Part shown: piece by piece, positions 24,649 through 38,464 of the stretch
How the letters are laid out: each line of letters begins with the position of its first letter
Position numbering within the stretch: position 1 is the stretch's first letter
From: Lophium mytilinum
Taxonomy: Eukaryota; Ascomycota; Dothideomycetes; Mytilinidiales; Mytilinidiaceae
NCBI GenBank assembly: GCA_010093605.1
Contig: MU004189.1
Span: 379,834 to 443,833 of the forward strand
DNA length: 64,000 bases
Direction: 5' to 3'
The notes under the pieces: model-generated
Told to the model about the DNA's origin: nothing
Database searches by the model: none
Seen by the model: the letters and a program-made list of their open reading frames with translations, nothing else
Program-made: the position numbers and the translations under genes

Positions 24649-25856
24649 TCCTCTTTTACATGCTCCAGCGAGTCGCGCTATGTGTTGGTTTGGGTGTGGG
24701 GTTCGGGGTTGAAGGAGGCGCGTGGGAGGCGCATTCGAGGTGAAGCTCGGTTGGGAACGGAGCTTGGGCGCGGGCTCGCAGCCGTCGCAGTGGCGTGAAG
24801 TAGCTCGGTAGCCTGGCTGAGGCAGCGGGAGGGAAGAGATCGGGGTGCAATTGGCCGCAGGGAGCGAGCCGGTGGTTGTGGTGTTGATGTAGTGAGGTTT
24901 GGGTGCAGATCGCCAAATATGAAGAACGCGGCTCGCGGGGAAGGAGCGAGGAAGGCCAGCCTCTTATAGCAGACGAATAATGGATCTACCCGTCAAAGGC
25001 CCCAGCCTTGAGTCACGTGCAGCCTAATCCTAGCGTGCGGGTCGGTTATCCTGTCCCTATTCTGCGGTGGAGAGAGCGGAATCACGGCGTCGGGTCAGTA
25101 GGCCATGCATACTTTGGAGCCTGCTGCGGATGTTGACATGGATTTTGTGAAGTCGGAGTGACGTGTAACTTCTCGCATGGCCAGATCCTGCACCTTGTGC
25201 AATGGGAAAATTGAAGTGACAGAGATCCGCATATCGTTAGCTTTGTGGCCCCTTTAGCGCTCACCACCTGCAAACGAGATGTCCCTCCTGCCTCGTGCAC
25301 GTCGAACCACAGAACAATAGATCTTGATTGATTTTCGTTTGCTCATGGTACACTTTCTGTGTCCGGTCATGACCTGCCAGAGCACTTTTGACGCATGGAT
25401 GCACTTGAGGATAGCAAGCTCAGAAACAAAACTTCGCAACGTAGACTTCAAAGCATCGTTTTCGCATGTTGGCAGAATGTCGAAGCATTCTTAGCTTTAG
25501 AACATAGTAGCCGCTTGGTAAGTAGGAGGATTACCCTTTGATTCATGGTTCTATGCTAATCAGAAGCACTGCCCTTTCATTGTGGTCAGCACCAAGCCGC
25601 AGAGCGTATCCTAAGCCAGGAAATTAAAGGAGTAAAATGGTGAAGAAATGATATCTATTCTACTTCCGTGCGATTGCGCATTACGCATTATCTGTTGCGA
25701 CCCAGTCCAGAATGCACCCTATGACCAAGCCCTAACCAACACCCACTCCCTCGCGCCGAACCCCGTCGCCGATGGAGACAGGAAATAACAGAATATTGGA
25801 CACGTCGAATTCGGACAGCGATACAAGAAACCTAGTCCTCGTTAACGCCGCTGGCT
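24649..25856. other. Intergenic 1.2 kb
   Basis: FCP1 promoter on the left and ATG26 3' flank on the right. A TGAGTCACGTG sequence at about 25009-25019 combines an AP-1/Gcn4-like half and an E-box, a plausible regulatory site but untested. No coding sequence recognised. Confidence 0.45.
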
Positions 25857-28800
25857 CTAGGTCTGACCTGCACCTTTCGTCACCATGCGCCCAATTGCCG
25901 GCGCCGAACTACCAGAGCGCCCATCGGTCGACGCCTGAGCCACAGCTGGCTGCCGCTGGATTTGTGGCGCCATCTCCATCTCTTCTTCCTCGTCATCGAT
26001 CCAGGTCCAGTCCTCTTCGACCTCGGGCGTGGCGCCCTCGACCGGCTTCTCGCGGTGCCTGACAAGAGACCGGGCGCGGTCAAGCTCGCGATAGATAGTC
26101 TGAATTGCGACCCCAACTCCATCCTCCTGAGTGATGTTAGCTATCAAGTCGTGCGAAATAAGCATCTTTCTGGCATACCTTTCGGATTTTCTGGCCGAGG
26201 ACTTTGGCCCGAACGATGAGTCGTTCGCTGTTAGTCGCCTCCCACATCGCGCGACTGAGAACGCTGGTGTTGATTTTAGTCAAACATTTCCCGACCTGCA
26301 GGTCTTCTACACGCTGTCCATAGAAGAACTGATCACCAAAGAAGGGCTTGATGATGGTTGGTATCCCAGCGCGGAGACTAGCTCCGGTTGTGCCTGAACC
26401 GCCGTGATGGACAGCCGCGTCCATCTGCTTGAATAGCCAATCGTGCGGTGCAGACTGGATCTGGAATATCTCCGGCGGGAGTGGCATCTCCGGTTTCGAC
26501 GCGTCGCCACTGTTGAGCCTATGAGACCAGCCTTTCGACAGGACGCAACGAACATCAGCTTTGAGGACCGAGTCTACCACCGACTTCGTTAATGCCGCTG
26601 GGTCGTCAATGACGATGGAGCCGAATCCAACGTAGACGAGCTTCTTATTGTCATCGCGCGCCTTCTTGATGAAATCTACCAGGTCTTGAGGTGGCTCCCA
26701 CCCAGGCTCGTCCAAGAACCAATACCCGGTAATCCGGATCCAGTCCGGCCAGTCAAGAGGCGGAGCGACTACCGAAGGACTGAAATTGTAGAGAAACGGT
26801 CGGGAATTCTGCTGCATCTTACTCAGGCTCGTAGCCTGCAGTCCTAATTCGGTGGTTCTCCAGCGATTAACCTGAGATCGGATGGCCGCCCAGAAGACCG
26901 TGTCGAAGGTGATGTATGTGATGGAGTTGTAATTCCCTCCCATTTTGTGATCCAGCACTGTGAACGCGTGTGGATATGTTCTTGTTCTAGTCCAAGGCAT
27001 CGTGAACGCACGGAAATACGGTATTTCCAGTGCTTCGGCAATGTGGATACCCGCCATTGTGCTTGGACTCTCAATCAACAGATCGGCGCCCTGGCATGCT
27101 CTCCACGATGATCTACAAACATCGTCTAACCAACCTCGAAACTATACTACATATTAGCATACTCCTCATCTAGTAATACGAAATATCAAGATGTCTTACC
27201 TTCGAGTTCGCTTCTCTCATGAACGAAAATGTGAACATGCCATGTTCAACACATATTGCCATGAGTTCAGTTGGGTTTCCATCTACGGGCCGAAAGTCGA
27301 TACCGTGTTTTCGAATCCAAGGCTCAAATTCCGCATGAGTTGCAATGCAGCAATCATGTCCTTCTTTGATGAGGGCTTTGCAGAGAGCAATGTACGGCTG
27401 GACATCTCCTCGTGATCCGATTGTAAGGCACACAATCCTCATTGGCGCAGTAGGTTTGAAATCTACTATCGATGCTAAAGGATCATCGAATACGAGTGGT
27501 ATTCTTCCTTGCTCTATGATAATATTAGCTAGGTTCTGTAACAGAACAAAAGGTGTGGCCTTACCAGATTCACGGATGATCTGAGATGCCTCAAGTGGAG
27601 TGTCTAACTCTACTTTCTTTCGAGCTTCTTGCAGCATGTCGTGCTCTGTCTTCGCGGCCTCGTCGTCCGAGTTGGCATCGGGGCTATCGTCGCTGGCATC
27701 TTCCATATATCTTGTGCTCTCCAAGATTCTAAGAATGGTAACGGCGCAGTCGTCTCGGAAATCTGCGCGCGAAAACTCGAAAAATAGCTCTTCGTGGCCG
27801 CGAATTACAACGACGAGACCTTGCAGGCCTAGTCTGAAGCCCTTCTCTTTATTTACGGTCTCGATGTCCCGTAGGGGCAGTATGATCTGATCTTCATTAG
27901 TACCGGCCACAGAAATGACAGAGTGTTGTGCATACCTTGGTCCTAGATCCGATCATGAGACTCCTAAAGCAGAAGTAGTGATTACTCAGATATATCTTTC
28001 CGTAAGTAGGAAGCACTCGCTGAAGATGGCAAAAGAAAGAGGATTGAAGCTGCTCTGCTTCGGGCAGCGCAAAATGCTCTCGGAAGTGTTCGGCGGCCTT
28101 TACGGCATCCTCTTCGTCCTCTGCTCCACGCACCTGGTCCTCCGGCTGCAGGCCTTCTGCAGTGTTGTAGTGTCGCCTGCCGCCCGCCCACATGCCAGAA
28201 ACCTTCTCATAGTATCCCATAGATTCTGTCGCGAGCAGGTTACTCATCTTCTTCGATCGCGTTCTGATGAAACCCGCGAGCCCGGTTGCTTTCTGTAATG
28301 GATATGAGGCTGCGCCTACAAAGTCCTGCAAAGCTGACGAAGATCCCGATAACCTCCCGGCAGGTTGCTGGCCTTCGTTCTCCTCTAGCAGATGGGGCTT
28401 CGCGGTGGTTTCTCGGCTCTTGTTTGTATGCGACTGTTGTGGTGCTTTGCCGGCGCCAAAGGAGCGGGTCGTGTCTTGCGACTGTCTAGCAAACTTATCA
28501 AGAGAGGGATCCGAGACTGCCGACGTGGAAGCACCTTGATGGTGAATAGTCGGTCCCCGGAAAACATCGCTTCGGTTAAGGATTTGGCTGGCAGAGACGT
28601 TGCTTTCGTCAATAGACTGTATTGCGGCAGAAGACTCTGTGCCGGGATTAAGCGAATTCGACGCGGAATCAGACGAATCTTGAGGCTTTGCGGACAGTGG
28701 TGACTTGTCTCCAGCACCGTTGCGCTGGTGACTTAGACTGCGCCTGGCCTCCTGACTTGGACGACGAAAGCCACGCGGGGCATCCATACTTCGCCGCACA

Positions 28801-30555
28801 TCAGCGCTTCGGCGGTTCATATCTGAACTCGAGCGCCCGGACTCTCCACTTACTCGAGACCTCGATCGGGCAAGATGATCAGCGGGTAGGGGTGAGAGTG
28901 TGGCCCTAACATGCTCGCGAATCTGGGGGTTGTCGGCGGGGTTCATCTGAGCGGATGTGCGACGAAAGTCTTCAGATCGACCGGGGCGTGGAGAATTATT
29001 TAGTGCGCTCTGAGTCAACGTGTTCTGATTCAAAGCGCTTCCATGGTCCTGTGGTAATGGCGAGTCCACGTGGTTGTCATTATCGTTTACCATTATTCGT
29101 AATACGTTCAAAGCATCCTGTCCATGTGTGAAAAAAGAGAAAAAGTACTAGCGTAGTCAGTATCCATGGTTCGCGCAATAGAGATCTGTACAAGGGCTTA
29201 CATCGTCGACCGCAAATGTTTCGTCGTTGTCAATAACCCGTATCTTGACAGTATCGGCAAAGTCAAGAAGTGTGCTCTCTTCGATGTCCAAAACATTTTG
29301 AGTGGGAAGCGAGATCTTGACACTGTTGCCATCGTTGTGGGTCCGGAAGATGACTTTTTGAATCGCGCGCACCCATTCCTTCGCACTCGCAGCGCTGTCG
29401 GCTTTGAACTGATAAGTGCGATCATCTGTAGTGATGCTGAAGAACGTTTCGTCTTTACTCGGATCTTTACGTTCCGCCACCAAAGCCGAGAGAGCGTACT
29501 GCAGGTTAATCTGATTCCGAGGGAAATACACCTCAGCAGGATTGGTGAAGTAGGATAAGACATCGCCTTTCAGCTTGAACCAGTATCGATTGTATTTCGA
29601 CCGCCCGCGCTTGGAAAGGTATCCAGTCTTGCCCACATCATGCTATCACCTGTTAGGCACAGCTAAGAATCAGATGAAGATGACGCTCACATGTTTCTTT
29701 GGAATATAGGCATAGAAGCATATGTGTCTCTGGGTTATATACATGTAGCCTTGGAGAAGGATGCTCTGTAGGAGCCAGCAGGGATATTCTGCACCTATTA
29801 ACGTAGTCCAAAAAAGTTCGGATGAGCCACAAACCAGATATGACTTCCTCCAAAGAATCAAATTCGAAAATCTCCATCAATCGTTGTGCAAGCGTGACCG
29901 GAGCCTTTGCTTTCGAGGAGCTTGACGTGCTGCCGTGTCTACTCCGCTGAGGTTCAAGAGGCAGTCTCTGTGCTTCTGGCTCGGGTAGAACCTTGGTCCT
30001 AATCTTCTGCTTGTCCAGTATATTTTCCTCAGAGGCATCCGTGGGGCGGGGAGGGAGGATTTGCGAGGAACTCATGGGATCACTGGAGCGGTCCTTCTTG
30101 CTTTCCCTCCGCTTGATGTTCAGTCTGGGTAAGGATTTGAGTAACTTGTTCTCAGACAGACTCTTTCGATGCTTGCTATCCTTCTCTTTTGTGTCCTCTG
30201 AAGTCCCTGCAGAATTGTCCCAGGTGCTAATTGTGCTCAGTCGGCTAAGTCTTGCAGCTCCGTCAAGACCGTGATAACGCGAACTGGGTCCACCCTCCTC
30301 ATCACTATCGCCAGAGTCGACTTCGTGTGTGGTGCGCAAGTCTGTCTGCGATCGACCGCCTGCCCTGGTAATCATGGAGAACAAGGACTGGTTCATGGCC
30401 ATGGTCTCCTTGCTCTTGGGAGCTGTCACGTCTTCCTGCGCATCTTCGCCGTCTTTAAATCGCTCCGGTATATCCAAAGAGACCCTCTTGTGCTCCTTCC
30501 GCCGCTTGGTCAGCTTGCGGCCGACCTTCTCTTTGAGGCCATCCTCAGACGCCAT
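25857..30555 (-). CDS. ATG26: Sterol 3-beta-glucosyltransferase Atg26 (UGT51 family), 1444 aa
   Basis: Eight exons: 29835-30555, 29691-29788, 29202-29642, 27936-29147, 27565-27886, 27200-27507, 26179-27141 and 25857-26126; the sum is 1445 codons in frame. Domain order: disordered Ser/Lys-rich N-terminus (1-215), first GRAM segment (about 215-275, with [19 protein letters not shown]), PH domain (about 277-375, [20 protein letters not shown]), long Ser/Arg-rich linker (about 430-690), second GRAM (about 760-880, [19 protein letters not shown]), then a GT-B glycosyltransferase (from about residue 950: [17 protein letters not shown]). The C-terminal half carries [17 protein letters not shown] and [13 protein letters not shown], the UDP-sugar site of sterol glucosyltransferases. 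It transfers glucose from UDP-glucose to ergosterol; in some fungi it is required for pexophagy and infection-related autophagy. The 57 bp intron 27508-27564 is a multiple of three and stop-free. Confidence 0.96.
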
Positions 30556-31328
30556 CGTGTATGTCTTTGCGCGTTCGCTCGGGAGCAGTGGTGGTGGAAT
30601 GTCGGACTTTCTTGACGGGTGACGGGGAACGAGCAGCGGCAGTGTAGGCGAGGAGAGGGGTATTTGCTGGCACAGCGGAGTGCTCTGCTATAACAAAGTG
30701 GAGATGGAGAGCTCTGCTTCAGGCAGTCGTCAGTGCTGGTCGTCACATATTGGATGGAACGGACGCGCTGACAGCAGAAGTTCGCGACCTACCCTGTGAC
30801 AAAAGCAAGTCCCAACGGTAGGGTGCAAGTGACTGCCTTGAGCCAAGCCAGCGGCGAGATAAGAGAGCGAGGGCACCATGCAGAGTGCAGCCGCCTAGAA
30901 GAACTATGATGGTAGGCAGCGTTTCTGCGCCTCGAGCAGTTGATTGTGCTGGAATTTGCGGAGTTTAGCCCATGATTCGATCTTATCGTCAGAGTCCCTT
31001 GGTATCGCGGAAGCTCCAGCCACACTTGAGCCACGGGGAGAACCTCACAGGGCATCATCACATGTTCAGTTGCACAGCAATTGTTTGGTTCCAAAATCCG
31101 GTCCTTCCGAGGTTGCATTCGCCCATGTACATAATGATGAATAATAGCAAGCCAAGGAAAACTAGCCAGTGCAGTACAGACATCCTATCGCATAATACAG
31201 CTACAATCTGAACCAAGCGCCACGACCGACCTCTGCCACAAGCTTCGCAATCTGGAAGCTGTAGTTTGCCCTACGTTTGCTAGATTGCATCTCCTGGGGA
31301 AGTCCAGTCAGTTGCCGAAGAGCAACGC
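30556..31328. other. Intergenic 0.8 kb between ATG26 and the aspartyl protease
   Basis: Contains the ATG26 promoter and the 3' UTR of the protease gene; both genes lie on the minus strand. No coding signal recognised. Confidence 0.5.
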
Positions 31329-32711
<1,383 letters not shown>

Positions 32712-33543
32712 GATGAAAAGAAGCTGCAAATATCAAACTGGACAAAGTGCAGCGGGTATGAGTGATGGAAAGAGGACCGCGATGGATGGTTCTCGCGGAC
32801 TTGTGTGTTGTGGAGGAGGGAGAGCTGGAGTACCTGATGACGAGGCAAGCGCATGATAGCTCCGTTGCCACGGCAGGCACCACCGACTTGCGACAGCCAA
32901 AAGCCGCTAACCAGGGGTCGTATCTGCTTGCGGCCCTGGGGCTATTCACTAGAATGGCCATCTGATCTATGTAATTGCAAGAGCCTGAACACGAATACAA
33001 TCTTTTTGGCTAGCTTTGATTCTTGTACCCGAATTAGGTTCAAGTGGTGCTGCGCCCATTGCTCATATGGTCTGACTGGAGTATAAACGACTTCTACATA
33101 ATCACGTGACTCGTGCTTGAAACTGATCATCAGCTTCTTATACGTACACGAGGCTAGAGAGTGTGTATCCTAGGACGGGATGCATTAGATGAATCTGTAT
33201 ATGAAGCCGTCGATTGTGTTTCTGTTCAAGAAAGCTTGATAACGTTCAACGGCTGTTTGTCACTGTCATGGGTTCGTCAAAGCGCACTCTAAAAACCGAG
33301 GGAGATAGATGTATATTATATAAACAAGCTGAATTAAGCTTTCCTTGTAAAGATGCCAAGCTTCTTGTTATATACCAACAGCTCGTCTTCAAATTATGTC
33401 CTTTCTCTGACGCCAATAGTGATAATTAGTATGGACAGGCCAGGAAGCCTCTCCCTAGTGAAACAGGCCGACATTGTTGAGGGGGCAGAGGTCTCTACAG
33501 CCGTGCCATAGAGAAACATAACGAGACAGCGACTGAAGTTCAC
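32712..33543. other. Intergenic 0.8 kb
   Basis: Promoter of the aspartyl protease and 3' flank of the coiled-coil gene. A run at about 33,290-33,430 is AT-rich. No coding signal recognised. Confidence 0.5.
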
Positions 33544-34359
33544 TCAGCCCTCTTCCCACGGCGGATTCCCAGCCCACATCCTCTTCCCATCCTGCTCCAG
33601 CCTTGCCTTCACCTCGCTCGCCAGCTTCCATTCTCGCTCATTCCACGCCCCGTTACTATTATCCTCCCAAATCCCCACAATTGTCAATATCTCCATGTAC
33701 GCCGCATCCGCCTGCTCCATCTTCGCCTCCACATGTGGCCTTAGCGGCGCCCGGACTCTCCTATCCGCCCAAATTGCCATATCGAGCTCGTATTTCCGGC
33801 GTATAAGCTCACGAAGCGACCGCAACGACTCAGGCGACGTCATGCGAAGCAGCTTGAGTTTGTTCTCGCGGCGCTGGAACTCGCGCTCCCGGGCCATCTG
33901 CTCGCGATTCTCTTTCTCTCGGCGCTCATCCTCAAGCTGGGCGGTACGCTCGCGCTCAGCCGCAAGGAGGCGTTCGTGCTCAGATTGCCGCAGGCGGTCC
34001 TGCTCCTGGCGTGCCTGTTGCTCCGCCTGCCAGCGGCGCTCCCGAGCGGCCTGTTCAGCTGCGAGGCGGCGTTGGTGCTCTTCTTGCTGGCGACGGTGCT
34101 CTTGCTCCGCGCGGGCTTGGTCCTCTAGGTAGCGGCGGCGCTCATGCTCGGCGATTTCTTGTTGGCGTCGGTAGTCTTCTTCTTGCCGTCGGAGTCGCTG
34201 CTCTGCGCGAGCTGCTTCTTCTAGGCGGTACTGGCGCTCTACTTCTATGGCTTGTTGGTGCTGGGCCGCAGCCTGCTCGCGTTGGAGGGCCATTTGGAAG
34301 AGCATGTCAGCTTCGAGCTTCTTCTTGCTCTTAGTGAAAGGGTTTCCTATGGTCGGCAT
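33544..34359 (-). CDS. Uncharacterised coiled-coil protein, 271 aa, single exon
   Basis: Intronless ORF starting MPTIGNPFTKSKKKLEADML. Residues about 20-165 are an almost uninterrupted Arg/Glu/Gln heptad-rich helix (for example RAEQRLRRQEEDYRRQQEI), predicted to be a long single or coiled-coil alpha helix. Residues about 172-271 form a distinct compact-looking C-terminal domain rich in Trp: SPESLRSLRELIRRKYELDM, AIWADRRVRAP, MEILTIVGIWEDN, WNEREWKLASEVKARL and a terminal WAGNPPWEEG. I recall similar 'LRELIR.+YELD..IW ... WE ... PPW' ends in other fungal hypothetical proteins but cannot name the family. It lies upstream-side neighbour to the Hsp70-like ATPase gene on the same strand, with a 0.9 kb gap. 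No signal peptide or membrane segment. Confidence 0.75.
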   Translation of the reverse strand: MPTIGNPFTKSKKKLEADMLFQMALQREQAAAQHQQAIEVERQYRLEEAARAEQRLRRQEEDYRRQQEIAEHERRRYLEDQARAEQEHRRQQEEHQRRLAAEQAARERRWQAEQQARQEQDRLRQSEHERLLAAERERTAQLEDERREKENREQMAREREFQRRENKLKLLRMTSPESLRSLRELIRRKYELDMAIWADRRVRAPLRPHVEAKMEQADAAYMEILTIVGIWEDNSNGAWNEREWKLASEVKARLEQDGKRMWAGNPPWEEG

Positions 34360-35257
34360 TTTGGATTCGAAAGTGGACCTGTTGAATCAGGGGAACGTGA
34401 TAGCCTCGTCTTGAGTGGAGGTACAGATTGAACTCGAAGGTGAAAGCGGCAGGCTCCGGCTTGAGAGTTTGCAATATTAGAATTGGAAGCTGGATGTCTT
34501 CATAACACTCGACAGGCTGTGTGATTCGAGTCTGCTGGGCCTGAACGGTGTTTGGGTGGGTATTCGGGAAAAAGGCTAGGAGCATCCATAGAGACGTTGA
34601 TAGTAGGACGTGGGCAGAGGAGCGCGAGGGGAACCAACTCCGCTTGAGCTCAGCCTCATAGATCAATGCCCTTGTGTCGAAGCGAGCCACGTATCACACT
34701 AGATATAACAGCGAGCCTAGCAGTGGTCCGGCTCTTTGCGAACCGTTCCGACATGCGAGCCTTCCTGCAAGGCTGAGGTTGAGGCAACCAGTGGGGAAGA
34801 ACCCAGGGCTCTGATTGGAGCTGTTTATCTTGTTGCCCAACATGTAATGGACGCATGAGTGCCTTAGTGCCTTGATAGCGCCGGATATAGTCTAGTGTAT
34901 TCATGTCGAAGAGACCAGGCTGAGAGAGAAGCAATATTCATCGAATCGTATTCCTTGATCCATGCATACTCGCCTGCAGTAATGCCATGCTCAAGCGCTC
35001 GTGATAACTCTCCGCAGGCTGCAACATGTGCCTCGCTGTTCTTGCAGCCCACTAAAGCAGAGGCTGTGTGCATATGATAGCCACTATATTGGCCTTAACG
35101 ACATGTCTCAATGCGTCTCCCGGAAGCTTCCCGGGAGTTCGAACGAGGAGTTACTGTGGGTCTCCATATGCCCGCGATATGGCAAAGCTTCAGGGCGTAC
35201 GCTGTCTGTTTGGTGTAAAGTTAGACGATATTCGTGCTATCTGGGGGCGCTGAAAGA
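34360..35257. other. Intergenic 0.9 kb
   Basis: Between the 271-aa coiled-coil gene and the Hsp70-like gene, both minus strand. A minus-strand frame of 119 codons at 34331-34690 overlaps the start of the coiled-coil gene in another frame and has no domain, so I treat it as non-coding. Confidence 0.5.
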
Positions 35258-37870
35258 CTAACTCCACGACCGTGTTGAGCTCTTACGGCCGACGTCCTCG
35301 ATTTTGACTTTGCAAAGCTCGGTGTCATTCCAGAGAATTTCAACGGTCACCGTCGCTCCAGACATGACCATTTTACATGTCAGATACGTTTCGTAGTACA
35401 ACGCTTTGTTTGTGGGGTTTTCGGCTCGGTCGAAGTTATCCAGCGAAATCGTGGATAAATCGTATGTGAGAACGGCAACTTCTTTAAGCTCTATCGGGTC
35501 ATTAGTAAAAGTCCAGAGCATTCGTTAGAGCTCGGGATGGACAATACCTTCTCGTGCATTTTGGAAACGATCCGGAAGATCATCATCTTCGTACTCGTAG
35601 ATGGACAGCTTCTTCTTGCGTTCACCGGCCTCTACGGTGCCTTGGAAGCTGACCCTGAATTCTTTGGAAGACGTCCTGCCTTCATCGGAAAGTATGAGGT
35701 CCCCTTTCTTGACGAGCCAAGTGATCTGACCTTGAGCCTTCACGTCGCCGGTAACAGTGTCTGTATAGCGATCTTCGAGGTGAAACATGGATCCACGGAA
35801 GGTTTCGTTGAGCACAATTCCATAGCTTCGCGGGCAAGTCTTCATGTACACCACGTTTACGCGATTGGTTTTCTCAATGCCGTGGATTACGGCACCGCGT
35901 ACAACTGCTGTCCACCTATTTGGCCAATCAGTGAAGCCCAGCGCGAGATCTGGGGAACACGTACGACGTATCTGGTCTTCGCAACTCAACATTTCGAAAC
36001 TTCAAAGCGGCCTGAAGCTCGGCTTCTAGATATCGCGACTCCCCGAATCCACCGATCAAGAAAACGTTCTGCCGAATCAAGTATATTAGCAATCAATGAA
36101 AGCCGCAAGGAGATTAGCTGGAGTACCTTCAAGCGCCGACCTTGCCTTTCAATCTGTTGGAGCTGGCCTTGGTAGAGCTCAATTACACCATCAACACACG
36201 GATCGAAAAATGACCTCATCTCTTCACTACTAGACATTAGCTTACGAGATGACGGGATGAATTGAGAGTCTACCTCGTGATAGTCAATTCCCCTAGATTG
36301 ACCTTCCCGGCAATGGATATATTTTTCAGCGGTTCAGGAAGCTCAATCTTCATCGGCGCAGATTTTAGGGAGAAGTTTTTCTTGTGTGCGTCAAATTGTT
36401 TGATCACGAATCGCATTCGCCGTCCTTCGCTGATCGTGCTGATCCTATTGCGACTGTTGTTTTGGTCAAGCTGCTGGAAGTATCTTTCCCCCAGGATATC
36501 TCGAAGCCAAAGCTTGAAGTTGGTGTCAATATACGCAGAACCGCTTTTGGAACCTAAAGAGTCTTGAGCAGTGGTCTCGCCTTCTGAACATCTAATGACA
36601 CTCACTGTATGGGATACCGGTAAGTTCGAGCTCTAGCGTTGGCTCAAGATTCGTAACTCTGTATGAAACAACATCCTAGGACTATAATCAGTGACGAGTG
36701 CATCACTATCAGACTTGAGACCACTCACCACGGTGCCACCTCCCGCGTCGCACAACACGAAGCATTCGCCGATCTTGAGTCATCAGTATATAGTAAACGC
36801 TCGAACTGAAAGGACTTACTTTGAGAAAATCCTTCTGCATTTTAGTCTTCAGGTATCTTGCCGTATACATCGCTGCTGCTTCGGGCTCGGTTACCATGAT
36901 AATATCCTGGAGTTTAGGAAAGTTCTGTTCATTGAAGCCAGCATTTCTGATTGCCCGCAGTGTCGAGTTCTTTGCTCGGTAAGCCCAGTCCTAATTACAA
37001 TATCAGCAAAGAGGCGTAGAGCGCATTTAAGAAGGGTCCTACCACAGGGACTGTGACAACAATATCGACTGTCAAGCGCTGACGAATACCCTGGTCTCGA
37101 ATTTGCGTTTTTAGATTTGATTCTAACGCTTGGTATACTTTCGTGAGATAATCAGTCACAATTTCATCGGGACTTTTCCAAGTGTATTCTGGATACCCGC
37201 CGGATGCCCGAACGTAGTTAAAACTGAGATCTTTCATGCCGTCTAGCACTTGAAGAATCAACTCCAGCTCGTCTGACTTGTTGTCTTGAACGTCAAGCTC
37301 CAGCTTGGTGTTGATCATAGTCACAGCGTCAGGGCTCAAGTCATCTCCCCATTGCTGCTGACCGTTTGGGGCTGGGGAGTATGAATAAATGCTTGGTACT
37401 TTGAGGCTGTTACTCATGCGTGCACCCCAATTGTCGATAACTTTGATCTCATTGAGACCGGCCTCATCTGATTTTGGGAGAGCGAACGCGACGCCTGGAT
37501 AATTTCATTGTTAGCGAACAGCCTATACCGGTGGAGAATTGTATATACCGGTGAAGGTAGTGCCAAAATCAATGGCAATCACCAGTCGACGAAGGGTGGC
37601 TTCGTCAAAATTAGTGTTCAAGCGGCCAAGAGGGGCATCATCGAAGTCAGTTTCCGAAAGCCCTGATTGATCTTGGTATTTGTACGAGGGAGTTGAGGCT
37701 TCGTCAAAATCTTCTTCGAGGAGGTCATCGTTTAGATAGTCAGGCTCTGTTTGCTCAGAGCGTGGGCTAACCGGAGAACCTCGTAAGCTTGCGGGCTTCT
37801 GCTTGGTGATAGGCGCTGGGGGTTTGGTCCTATTCGGACTAATCGGACTCGTTGCTGATCTGGACGACAT
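35258..37870 (-). CDS. Hsp70-like (HspA12-type, actin-fold) ATPase, 715 aa
   Basis: Ten exons: 37549-37870, 37043-37494, 36820-36990, 36729-36773, 36606-36675, 36274-36553, 36127-36229, 35965-36068, 35548-35915 and 35258-35490, total 716 codons. An ~95-residue disordered Ser/Pro/Asp N-terminal extension precedes the actin-fold. All three nucleotide-binding signatures are present: IDFGTTFTG (phosphate-1, residues 100-108), FVLCDAGGGTVD (phosphate-2, around 320-331) and NVFLIGGFGES (adenosine motif, from 482). The region between has KCGSAYIDTNF-like SKSGSAYIDTNF and the WTAVVRGAVIHGI motif common to fungal Hsp70-like proteins. It lacks the canonical peptide-binding domain ending (no EEVD); the C-terminal ~200 residues form a beta-rich region (GQITWLVKKGDLI, ILWNDTELCKVKIED). 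Fungal relatives are uncharacterised, multi-copy and often annotated only as 'Hsp70 family'. A 45 bp exon encodes most of phosphate-2. Flanked by two coiled-coil genes. Confidence 0.9.
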
Positions 37871-38464
37871 GGCTGACTTTTCCTCAAAGACGGATCAAGC
37901 TGTGTTTAAACGAAAGCAGTACAGATACAGTCGTGGAAGTTCGTGATTTCGGGTGGCTCGAAAATAACCTTTATTGAAGGCTTTTAAGGCTGACAGCACT
38001 CCAGTCTAGTTAACGCAAGGTCGAAGTGTGAATTAATGGGCCAGATCCTGGTGAAAGATGGCTGAAAGGCTTCCACTGAATAAAACTAGTTTGGGAATGG
38101 GCAGCATATGACCACAAAACGAATAACTGCCGGGGTTGCGTTAGTATGTTCATCGACATGAACGAGCTGTTGGGATAGCTGCTTCTTACCTAGATAGTGC
38201 ACTAGCCATGTGTGCATCAGGCTGCAGAAATTCAGGCAAAGAGGCAAACGATGGCGCAGTGCATAGTGCATACGCGCATGCAGTCGTGGCCAGATAAGTC
38301 ACCAGGGTCGCGAGGCTGAATCGCCGATCTTCAGTTGTTCTGGCCCAACCGACCTCCAAGTCGTATCTACTGTCTTGCAACTTTCAAGGCACACGGGCTG
38401 TAGGCTACTTCGCTCGAAAAAACGTCTGTTCTGTATTCCTTCTAGCCCACACAGAAAGCACATA
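37871..38464. promoter_or_regulatory. Divergent promoter region between Hsp70-like and coiled-coil genes
   Basis: A 594 bp gap separates the start codon of the minus-strand Hsp70-like gene from the likely start of the plus-strand coiled-coil gene, so the two probably share a bidirectional promoter. I saw no clear heat-shock element array (repeated nGAAn/nTTCn blocks), but did not score it quantitatively. Confidence 0.5.

Noticed and set aside
34331-34690. 119-codon minus-strand ORF before the 271-aa coiled-coil gene
   Set aside because: Overlaps that gene's start in another frame, low-complexity, no domain.
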